Under the pieces are notes generated by a model that was not told where the DNA came from, did not search any database, and was given only the letters and a program-made list of their open reading frames with translations. A DNA stretch of 64,000 bases from Entomomonas asaccharolytica (GTDB taxonomy: Bacteria; Pseudomonadota; Gammaproteobacteria; Pseudomonadales; Pseudomonadaceae), in contig NZ_CP067393.1 in assembly GCF_016653615.1 (NCBI RefSeq), forward strand, positions 2,495,673 to 2,559,672. Direction: 5' to 3'. Of the stretch, positions 57,340-64,000 are shown one piece after another. The translations under genes were made by a program, and so were the position numbers. The stretch's first letter is position 1; every line of letters begins with the position of its first letter.

Positions 57340-58890
57340 TTATGCAGCCATATAGTCTAAATCTGAGTTGTTAAGGTTTTTCTGCCAATCTGGTGTGTAA
57401 CTGTCATCTGCTTGGATAGGTGTAGCAAAGGTTAAAGCTAGAGCATCACCATCATCAGGGGATTTACCTGTTTCTTTTTTGATTTTTTCTTTTGAATCTA
57501 ATTTGATTTGCCCATTGTGGGTAAAGGAGTAACTAGGTGCGGTTAAATCCATGTGTAAACGGTCAATGTCTGGAATGCTTGGCGTAATAGGGTCTACTAT
57601 CCAATCAGCCATTTCTCCCCACATTTCAGCACGTTTATTGTAGTATTTACGTGGATCGCTAGGTTTTGCATTGAATATCACAGGTGTTACACGATCACCA
57701 AAGCCCCACAATACTAATAAATCGTAAACACCAGCACCTAAACCGCCTGTAATATCAATAAACATCATACGAATGGTAGGATCATTGCGTAATAGATTGG
57801 CACAGATACTAGCTACTTCTGGCACAGATAAACCGTTATATGATCCTTCTTTCCAAGCTACACGTCCTTGCCTGTGGTAAATACTGGTATCATCATCACC
57901 ATAGCGAGCCACATCTACACCTACTACATGCGCTCCTATGCGTTGCACATTGGTTGCTAATTGCTTTCTTGCTCTGGTTACTGCAAACGTATTAACTAAT
58001 GGCTGATGGCCTACTTTTTGGAAGGCTAGATCACAGGTAGCAGGGTATTCTTGGTTAAATACGTCTTTACTACCGTTAAAATCTGAGAATATTTTGTTAG
58101 CTCGCCATGCCATTTGCTGAATATCAAGGCCATAGGTTTCCATATACTCAAGATCATATTCATTTAGCTCTAAATCTTTGCTTGGTTGTTTCCTATATTC
58201 TTCTTGGATATACCAAGGCACAAAGATAGGGATATAATCAGACTTACCTGCTACTGCTAATTTCCAACGCTCATGGAAAAAGTTCATACCATTGGCAGTA
58301 GATTCTAAAAATATTTCTGTACCTTCTTTATCAGGTATGGCTTGCCCTAGACCTGCCATAATGTCGATACCAAAAGGCCAGTAAGCTACTTCTGAGCCAT
58401 GAAAAAATTGTGCAGTAAATGAACGTCCAGTTGATTTATTACGCGCTGTAGCAACTCGATAACTACTATTTAGCTCCGAAAAGGATAAAGCTTTAGCATT
58501 TCTACTTTTAATCTTTGGCTTAAACTCATCATGGCTAAGATCATAGTAGTTTTTAGCCATCTGGAATAAGTTATCAGTAGCATCAAGATCATGGGTAAGA
58601 ATAAAGGTTTTCTTATGAAATTTACTAGAGGTACGTTTGTAAAATCTAGCACCTACATAGGTACTTACGCCTTGTTGTCTACCCTTCACACAGATAGCTC
58701 TTACTTTGCCTGTCTCTGATAATTGTCTCTCTACGGCATCATGTACTATCTTTTGTGCTTCATTCATATAGAAAGGTACTATTTCACCATCTTTATCAAT
58801 GATCTTAAGATTATTAGCAAAATAATAAGCATCATCTGTCATCATGCGCTTAAAATAGCTGTCAGCCGTTTTAGATGCACAATTAGACAT
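57340..58890 (-). CDS. terL: Terminase large subunit (prophage 2)
   Basis: 516 residues from the ATG at 58890 (GAGG eight bases upstream); a GTG at 58902 would add four. ATPase: Walker A-like CVKGRQQGVSTYVGARF, Walker B-like AQFFHGSEVAYW. RNase H-fold nuclease: VVGVDVARYGDDDTS, MMFIDITGGLGAGVYD and KSPDDGDALALTF supply the acidic residues. It pumps DNA into the head and cuts it. Overlaps terS. Confidence 0.93.
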   Translation of the reverse strand: MSNCASKTADSYFKRMMTDDAYYFANNLKIIDKDGEIVPFYMNEAQKIVHDAVERQLSETGKVRAICVKGRQQGVSTYVGARFYKRTSSKFHKKTFILTHDLDATDNLFQMAKNYYDLSHDEFKPKIKSRNAKALSFSELNSSYRVATARNKSTGRSFTAQFFHGSEVAYWPFGIDIMAGLGQAIPDKEGTEIFLESTANGMNFFHERWKLAVAGKSDYIPIFVPWYIQEEYRKQPSKDLELNEYDLEYMETYGLDIQQMAWRANKIFSDFNGSKDVFNQEYPATCDLAFQKVGHQPLVNTFAVTRARKQLATNVQRIGAHVVGVDVARYGDDDTSIYHRQGRVAWKEGSYNGLSVPEVASICANLLRNDPTIRMMFIDITGGLGAGVYDLLVLWGFGDRVTPVIFNAKPSDPRKYYNKRAEMWGEMADWIVDPITPSIPDIDRLHMDLTAPSYSFTHNGQIKLDSKEKIKKETGKSPDDGDALALTFATPIQADDSYTPDWQKNLNNSDLDYMAA

Positions 58891-59488
58891 CTTTGGCCTC
58901 ACTTGCTAAGCGTGCTAATCGTTCTTCATAGGACTCGCCTTCTACTTCATCTGTTATATTGTAAGCTTGACGTTCTAAAGGGATTAGATTTTTAAGAGTA
59001 GTAGATAAATCACGTAAGGTACTGGCATGAGTAGGCAAAGCAACAGCTTTTAACATAGCACTGCGCCTAGCTATGGTTTGATCCTCTTCTGTTTCAGATA
59101 AGATAGCTGCTTCTATTTCATTTCGATTAGTAGCTGCTTCTTGGAGTTGCCCCATAAATAGATTAACTAGCTCTCGTCCTGTGCGAATATCATTACGGTG
59201 GTGTTTAATCACTTGGATATTGGTTAATGCTGCTGCTTCGATATCCTCGCGCGTGGGGGTGGTGCTTTTTGGTGCTTTTTTTGGTGCTTTTTCTTCTTGT
59301 AATGTTAGTAAACCAACTTGTGTAAGACTATTGATTTCTTTGGAATGATCACGAAGCCAACCATACTTATTAGCACGTCTAACTATTACGCTATGATTAG
59401 GCATTTTGTACTTTTCTGCTATAGCTCTTACAGATAATTGCCCTAATCTGTAGTCTTTTTCTATTGCTTGCCAGTTATATTTAGCCAT
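58883..59488 (-). CDS. terS: Terminase small subunit (prophage 2)
   Basis: 201 residues, one difference from the copy at 139-744 that I can see. HTH-like N-terminus, Lys/Pro/Ala linker (KAPKKAPKSTTPTRED), helical C-terminus. Such near-identity next to unrelated accessory blocks points to recent exchange between the prophages. Preceded by promoter box copy 6. Confidence 0.85.
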   Translation of the reverse strand: MAKYNWQAIEKDYRLGQLSVRAIAEKYKMPNHSVIVRRANKYGWLRDHSKEINSLTQVGLLTLQEEKAPKKAPKSTTPTREDIEAAALTNIQVIKHHRNDIRTGRELVNLFMGQLQEAATNRNEIEAAILSETEEDQTIARRSAMLKAVALPTHASTLRDLSTTLKNLIPLERQAYNITDEVEGESYEERLARLASEAKDV

Positions 59489-59539
59489 AACCTATAATCA
59501 CCTTTATCTCTCCAAGTTATTCCACTGATAACAATATTC

Positions 59540-59567
59540 AAATTATGTCCCTTTATAATGTTGTCAA
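59540..59567 (-). promoter_or_regulatory. 28-bp conserved promoter-like box, copy 6
   Basis: Minus-strand TTGACA ... GGGACATAAT, 52 bp upstream of terS as in prophage 1. The two terS boxes differ in only a few inner bases. Confidence 0.7.
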
Positions 59568-59593
59568 GCCGTTTTTATAATTTTCAGGCAATA

Positions 59594-59617
59594 AAAAACC
59601 CACTAAAGTGGGGTTTT
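59594..59617 (-). terminator. Bidirectional rho-independent terminator
   Basis: CCCAC/GTGGG stem with a four-base loop, flanked by A-run and T-run on both sides, so it can work on either strand. It ends the transcript of 59637-60362 before terS. Confidence 0.8.
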
Positions 59618-59636
59618 TATTAGATTCAATTTAATG

Positions 59637-60362
59637 TTATTTTAAGTTATTAATTTCATAATTTATCCACTGTTCATTTACTTTCATTAAACTATTTAAT
59701 TTGTTTTTCACAAATTCAAGCATTACACCATCCTCTTTGCTTAACACTTCAAGCTCCTCCTCTATATCTACATAATCTAAATAGTCTTCGAGCTCACGGA
59801 TAAATTTAAAAATTACTCTTGATGTTACCTGTGTTGAAAATAAAATGTTAATCAGTTCTCTAATTAAACCCATGTTAAACTCTAAAACATTTTTATCGTT
59901 AGCTAAATCATCATAAAGATCATGATCATCAATATAATCTCTTTTTTCTTCTATTTTATTAATTAATATTATTTTTTGGAGTTTCACTACATATTGTTCA
60001 AACAAAATGTTACTTTGTTCAATTATTTTTAATATATTCATTAAATTATCTTTTTTTCGTTTTTGATCTAACTTTTCAGCTTGAATGACTACTTGTGCAT
60101 TTTGATACATTACAATTAATGTAGATAGTATTATCGAAAAAATGATTCCTACTGCTTGTACCCCAGCGAAAAAATCCTGTTTATGGCTCTCACCACCTGT
60201 ATAAAAATAGACAAATATTAAAGCTAGGACAAAGTATAAAGTTATTGATATAATAGCTTCACCAGTAGTAGTAGCTTTACTCCAACATGTTTTTGGCCAA
60301 AGGTATATTTTTCTTAATATAAATAGAAACCAACTTTTATTAAAATCTAATAACACTTTCAT
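59637..60362 (-). CDS. Membrane protein with two TM segments (cargo)
   Basis: 241 residues. Two hydrophobic helices: ISITLYFVLALIFVYFY (~37-53) and VGIIFSIILSTLIVMY (~71-86), then a long basic and acidic helical cytoplasmic part. Two-TM anchors followed by a soluble effector or sensor part are common in phage-defence and exclusion proteins, but nothing catalytic is visible. It is 21 bp after the gene at 60384 and probably works with it. Confidence 0.55.
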   Translation of the reverse strand: MKVLLDFNKSWFLFILRKIYLWPKTCWSKATTTGEAIISITLYFVLALIFVYFYTGGESHKQDFFAGVQAVGIIFSIILSTLIVMYQNAQVVIQAEKLDQKRKKDNLMNILKIIEQSNILFEQYVVKLQKIILINKIEEKRDYIDDHDLYDDLANDKNVLEFNMGLIRELINILFSTQVTSRVIFKFIRELEDYLDYVDIEEELEVLSKEDGVMLEFVKNKLNSLMKVNEQWINYEINNLK

Positions 60363-60383
60363 AAATTATTTTCGTTTCTGATA

Positions 60384-60893
60384 TTATTTGAATGCTGTAA
60401 ACTGCGATTTTGCATATATCTTCCCACTATCTGTCAATCTGATATATTTATGCTCAAAAGTATTAGGATTGACAAAGTTATCATCTACTAAAAAGTTATA
60501 TGCTTGTTGTATATCAACAATATTACAAGATATATTCATACAGAGTTCCTCACATATTTTTCCCCCTATTAACATATTATTATTTTGACGCAAACATGTT
60601 AGGAGTATTTCATGTGCAAGACCATAGACATCTGGAAATATTCTAATTCTTCCTTGATTCGTAATTTTATAGTTGGAAGGACAAATAACATTCAAATCTC
60701 CCCTATTAATTTCTCCTTGAATGAATTCATTTTCAATCAAATACTCATGAATACATATTAGTTCTGAACTTGGATATTCTATTTTGAAATTATTACATAT
60801 TTCTATAGCTTTTTCATTTGATAACTCACCATTATATAAACAGTTTAAAAACTCTAAAGCTATATCTTCTACTTTTTCTTGATTAATGTTCAT
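60384..60893 (-). CDS. Winged-helix-like cargo protein
   Basis: 169 residues with two similar half-units, each ending in a wing-like segment: YKITNQGRIRI and YIRLTDSGKIYAKS. This suggests two winged helices, either DNA-binding or protein-interaction. First gene of the minus-strand pair with the two-TM protein. Family unknown. Confidence 0.5.
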   Translation of the reverse strand: MNINQEKVEDIALEFLNCLYNGELSNEKAIEICNNFKIEYPSSELICIHEYLIENEFIQGEINRGDLNVICPSNYKITNQGRIRIFPDVYGLAHEILLTCLRQNNNMLIGGKICEELCMNISCNIVDIQQAYNFLVDDNFVNPNTFEHKYIRLTDSGKIYAKSQFTAFK

Positions 60894-60961
60894 ATTAAAT
60901 CCTTTTAAACATATTAGATTTCGAACTATAACAATTTACTCGTAAATATTAAAAGCAATTT

Positions 60962-61026
60962 TTACAAATACCCTCTTGTTTTTGTCATTTTTTATAGTAT
61001 CTCAATAAACTCATCTTTCATATTCA
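60962..61026. repeat. Decayed copy of the giant gene's 3' end (prophage 2)
   Basis: The first 17 bases are identical to the true end at 62413. A further match to its ...TAGTATCTCGA..CTCATTTTTCATACT part follows after a deletion of about 35 bases. It borders the left side of cargo 61162-62407, as 3893-3917 does in prophage 1. Confidence 0.6.
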
Positions 61027-61049
61027 CTAAGAATAATCATTAATTTTAT

Positions 61050-61131
61050 ATATCAATAAAAACTCATAATACTATGCATTTAAAATCATTATTAAAAATA
61101 AAATCCTTTTGATATATTGATTAAATTGAAA
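61050..61131 (+). repeat. 82-bp segment shared with prophage 1 cargo
   Basis: Counterpart of 3924-4005 with a handful of differences. It lies 30 bp upstream of the small secreted-protein gene, so it is the likely cargo promoter region. Confidence 0.55.
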
Positions 61132-61161
61132 GCCAAATAATGTTAGAGTTAAAGACCTGCA

Positions 61162-61293
61162 ATGAAAAAAGTGATATTTATTATTCTTATAAGTAGTTTG
61201 TTAATAAGTAATTTAGGTATGGCTCACTCTGGACGTACTGATAAAAACGGTTGTCATAGAGATAAGTCAACAAATACTAGACATTGCCATTAA
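61162..61293 (+). CDS. YHYH-type small secreted protein
   Basis: 43 residues: signal peptide VIFIILISSLLISNLGMA, then HSGRTDKNGCHRDKSTNTRHCH. The HSGRTD..GCH...RHCH pattern is a short 'YHYH' or excalibur-like metal-binding motif seen in small exported proteins of phages and plasmids. Too short to stand out as an open frame but well formed. Confidence 0.65.
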   Translation: MKKVIFIILISSLLISNLGMAHSGRTDKNGCHRDKSTNTRHCH

Positions 61294-61333
61294 TCAATAA
61301 TTATCTCCAAGACACTCCAGCAGTAATAAAGAA

Positions 61334-62407
61334 ATGGTATACCTAAATATGGATAAAGAACTTGAACACCCAATAAACCATCCTTGGCCTGAGTCTATTA
61401 AAAGATTGCAAGAGTTGACTAAATTTACATCTTTACCTTTCTTTGAATCTGAAACAATGCGTTCAATCCAAAAACTTAATGAGGCCGCTACTAATAATCT
61501 AGCTTCCTTGGCTACAAGACAATCTGGACTTATGAAATTAGCTCAGTTGGCAGCAGAAAACAATAAATTGGCATTCGCTTGGCGTGAATCAACAGCTATA
61601 AAACTAGCTGGCGACCTCGCAAAATCAAATAAGTTTGCTTCTCTTGCACTACAAACACCAGAAGTTATAAGCTCACTAAAAATGTTTGTAGAAGCAACTA
61701 AATTATCAGGTTTATATTTTCAGCAGCCAGAAGCAGTAAAACACCTAGAAAATTTTAGTAAAACATTTCAATTACCCTCAATTGCCAAAAGTCAAATTGA
61801 GGTACTAAAACAATTTTCTGAGATAAGTAATCTTGCCTCGTTCAAAGCATTAACCAATTTAAAAAACTCTCCATTATTTAATCTTCCATCAGTAGACTGT
61901 TTATCAAATATTAGTCCCGAACAGATAATTGATAAATCTTTTTTAGAAATAGATTCCCAAATACGTGAAGAAGTGTTATCTACAACAGATTTTAATACTC
62001 TTTCAGAAAAAACTAAGAACATTCTTACTTATCTTTATCATTATTACTTTTTGCCTTTTTTTCTCAGTTGTTTAGTTACACACATGATGACCCAATCTTC
62101 TGAAGTTAGGAAAGAATTAGAACATGTATCAACTCCCGCAGAGGCAAAAGCATATGTCCGATCTTATAGTAAAAGTTCTGATTGGTTATCTCTAAAAGGA
62201 TATCGTGTCACAATTGCAGATTCTCTTAACCTTAGGAATAAACCCAGTATAAAATCAGAAGTAATTACAACTTTGCCTTTAGGAACACTTGTTGAGGTTA
62301 TAGATAAAAAAACTCACCGCTCTTGGCTTCTAGTTGAAGTTGAGGTAAATGGTGAGTTTGTACAAGGATGGGTTTCCAGACGTTATACAGATTATTTTAG
62401 ATATTAA
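61334..62407 (+). CDS. SH3-domain membrane protein with leucine/phenylalanine repeats (cargo)
   Basis: 357 residues; the start may instead be the ATG at 61349. Residues ~25-190 contain short, loosely repeated helical units (e.g. KLAQLAAENNKLAF, KLAGDLAKSNKFASLAL). A hydrophobic segment (YLYHYYFLPFFLSCLV, ~235-250) is followed by a bacterial SH3 domain (~290-355: VTIADSLNLRNKPSIKSEVI, PLGTLVEVIDKK, SWLLVEVEV, GWVSRRY). It stops five bases before the giant gene's stop. Exclusion or sensing role is speculative. Confidence 0.6.
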   Translation: MVYLNMDKELEHPINHPWPESIKRLQELTKFTSLPFFESETMRSIQKLNEAATNNLASLATRQSGLMKLAQLAAENNKLAFAWRESTAIKLAGDLAKSNKFASLALQTPEVISSLKMFVEATKLSGLYFQQPEAVKHLENFSKTFQLPSIAKSQIEVLKQFSEISNLASFKALTNLKNSPLFNLPSVDCLSNISPEQIIDKSFLEIDSQIREEVLSTTDFNTLSEKTKNILTYLYHYYFLPFFLSCLVTHMMTQSSEVRKELEHVSTPAEAKAYVRSYSKSSDWLSLKGYRVTIADSLNLRNKPSIKSEVITTLPLGTLVEVIDKKTHRSWLLVEVEVNGEFVQGWVSRRYTDYFRY

Positions 62408-62412
62408 TGCTA

Positions 62413-64000
62413 TTACAAATACCCTCTTGCCCTTGCCATTTTATCTACAGACTCAGCCAACTTATTACGTCTTTTTTGTAGTATCTCGACACGCTCATTT
62501 TTCATACTGGCAGTTAATTGTTTATTAGCTCTAATTGCATTTATTTGCTGTGAATACTTATCTATTCTAGTTTTAGCATTGTTATACAACTGACGTGATT
62601 TTAATCTATTATCCTGCGCTAACTCTTTGGCATACTCTAGCTCGCCATTTTTGCGAGCATTTGATAGAGAAGCATAGACTTGATCTATTTTCTGTTGTGA
62701 CTCATAGAACCTCGTCAAATACTTACTACCTGTACCAACATTTGAATTTTTAATAAAATCTCCTACCATAAACAGATTATTAACTTTGCTTAAATCTCGA
62801 TTAGGATTACTAGGTAAATCTACTAAAGGTCTAGCAGCTAGATCAGTAATATTTAACACCTGTAAACCAAGCCAACCAAAATAACCACGTACAAGGTACT
62901 CTATACGCTGTGGTGAAATATTTAATACTTTTCCTGCTGCTATAGCTCCTGCACTGGTGGCTGCTGTATAGCGGTCTTTAGCTGCAAGTCGTTGTTGCCC
63001 CATATTATCAATAGGTGAGCCAAGGAAAGAGTTATAATTATTAGTTGCTTCTAAAGCTGGTTTTATTAACTGTGGCATAGGATTCATAGCTAGTTGATCA
63101 GCCAGTAAAGTAGTCAATGATCCTACAAAATCTTTGGTCGTGTAATCATTACTAGCTAAAGCGAACTCTAAACCACGTTCAACTACTGTGCCTAATGCGC
63201 CAATTTCAAATGGTTTAGGAATATATAACGCTTTATCTGCTAGTTTCACATACCAATAGTTATCCCGTACCCAGTCTGGCAGTTGTTTATAATCATCGTC
63301 ATCTTTTTGTAGTAAATACAGTAAAGATGAAGCTAAAGCGACAGCCCCTGTTACCATAGCAAAACGTTTAGGATCATGTTTAGCTGCACGACCAAGTTTA
63401 TACATGCCTTGTAGCCTTGCATTAAAAAAAGGTACTACCTGACTGAGAAAACGAATAGAAGCCCATTTGCCATGAGCTGTAAAGTTCATTAAATCACGTG
63501 CTTCAAAGCTTGCTTGTAAATGACTTTTTCCTGCTGCTATGGCTTGCTGATAGATAGCTGCCCGATTAACAGTTTCTGCTCTGTCTCCGACCTCCTTATA
63601 CCAATTCCATGCTTCAAATAGAGCATGTTCTACTTTGGAGCGAGTATTTAATATCTGTCCTTCTTTGATACTAAGTTCTTTCATTAGTTTACGTAGTTGA
63701 TAACCTTGGTTGCCATCATTCATAGAGCCAAAGCGAATAGCACCACCACCAGCCATTAGATGATTTAAGGTATTAGTGCCTATTTTAGAAGCATTAAAAC
63801 CATCTATTACATTACTGATAGGATTATATTTTAGGTTAGCTACTGCGGTAGCCTGTAATGTATCTCTGATTAAATTTCTTAATCTAAAGGTAGGTGAGAT
63901 TGTAACACCAACGGTTAAAGCTTTTTTAAAGCTACCCATGATATTAATCAGAGGATTATTCCAACCTTTGTGATTAATCATATTCAGCGCATCAAATACC
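62413..64000 (-). CDS. Giant polyvalent protein, C-terminal part (prophage 2)
   Basis: Uninterrupted 3' part (522 residues visible, continuing beyond the window). LPD38-like features: LRNLIRDTLQATAVA, FNARLQGMYKLGRAAK and LPDWVRDNYWYVKLADKALY. It matches prophage 1 nearly base for base from about 62650 to the edge, but the last ~200 bases of the gene differ more. It has one extra base at each of the three sites where the prophage 1 copy is shifted, which identifies those as single-base losses. Confidence 0.85.
   Translation of the reverse strand, partial: VFDALNMINHKGWNNPLINIMGSFKKALTVGVTISPTFRLRNLIRDTLQATAVANLKYNPISNVIDGFNASKIGTNTLNHLMAGGGAIRFGSMNDGNQGYQLRKLMKELSIKEGQILNTRSKVEHALFEAWNWYKEVGDRAETVNRAAIYQQAIAAGKSHLQASFEARDLMNFTAHGKWASIRFLSQVVPFFNARLQGMYKLGRAAKHDPKRFAMVTGAVALASSLLYLLQKDDDDYKQLPDWVRDNYWYVKLADKALYIPKPFEIGALGTVVERGLEFALASNDYTTKDFVGSLTTLLADQLAMNPMPQLIKPALEATNNYNSFLGSPIDNMGQQRLAAKDRYTAATSAGAIAAGKVLNISPQRIEYLVRGYFGWLGLQVLNITDLAARPLVDLPSNPNRDLSKVNNLFMVGDFIKNSNVGTGSKYLTRFYESQQKIDQVYASLSNARKNGELEYAKELAQDNRLKSRQLYNNAKTRIDKYSQQINAIRANKQLTASMKNERVEILQKRRNKLAESVDKMARARGYL

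Noticed and set aside
1-64000. CRISPR array or insertion sequence
   Set aside because: No regularly spaced identical repeats with unique spacers and no transposase gene were found.

Overview
The window is AT-rich, Gram-negative-type DNA made up largely of two related podovirus-like prophages placed head to tail. The late genes (minor tail/fibre, tail hub, N4-gp56-like major capsid, scaffold, portal, terminase) and a giant ~3,260-residue helicase/methyltransferase 'polyvalent' protein resemble, as I recall them, the Bcep22-like temperate podoviruses. A T6SS vgrG module, a Ref-type HNH protein, NinB and a tRNA-Ser(TGA) fragment fit a gammaproteobacterium. Low-GC insect-gut Pseudomonadales are my best guess, but this is inference from style only.

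Prophage 1 (1 to ~27.8 kb), left to right: start of terL, terS, an accessory block (0.9-4.9 kb), the giant gene (4.9-14.7 kb, minus), two virion-associated genes (15.6-17.0 kb), a cargo pair (17.3-19.3 kb), recombination/replication genes (19.5-22.8 kb, minus), cro/cI (22.9-24.1 kb), a rightward early operon with a YqaJ exonuclease (24.4-26.2 kb), excisionase and integrase (26.3-27.6 kb), and a 62-nt 3' fragment of tRNA-Ser that marks an attachment site.

Element 2 begins at that fragment. Its first 11 kb carry an HTH/ImmA pair, a structured GC-rich RNA-like element, a T6SS module (vgrG, DUF4123 adaptor, 1,116-aa putative effector, Sel1 immunity candidate), a truncated second immunity gene, a RelE/BECR-like small toxin candidate and a secreted thermonuclease. 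From 39.2 kb on it is prophage 2: tail genes, head genes, a metallopeptidase-like cargo gene between capsid and scaffold, terL/terS, a different accessory block (59.6-62.4 kb) and the start (gene 3' end) of its own giant gene. terS and much of the giant gene's 3' part are nearly identical between the prophages, while the blocks between them are unrelated. That position is therefore a cargo hot spot.

Several recurring non-coding signals tie the map together. Six 28-bp minus-strand promoter-like boxes of fixed spacing lie upstream of late gene blocks. In prophage 1, three promoters carry the same 17-bp palindrome inside the -35/-10 spacer, and four genes share a 22-24 nt box in their 5' leaders next to a double-HTH regulator. 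Decayed copies of the giant gene's 3' end border the cargo in both prophages. Thirteen apparent one-base losses, all within runs of the same base, split seven phage genes; restoring one base per site makes every gene a whole number of codons, so I annotate these as single genes with probable base-calling errors.
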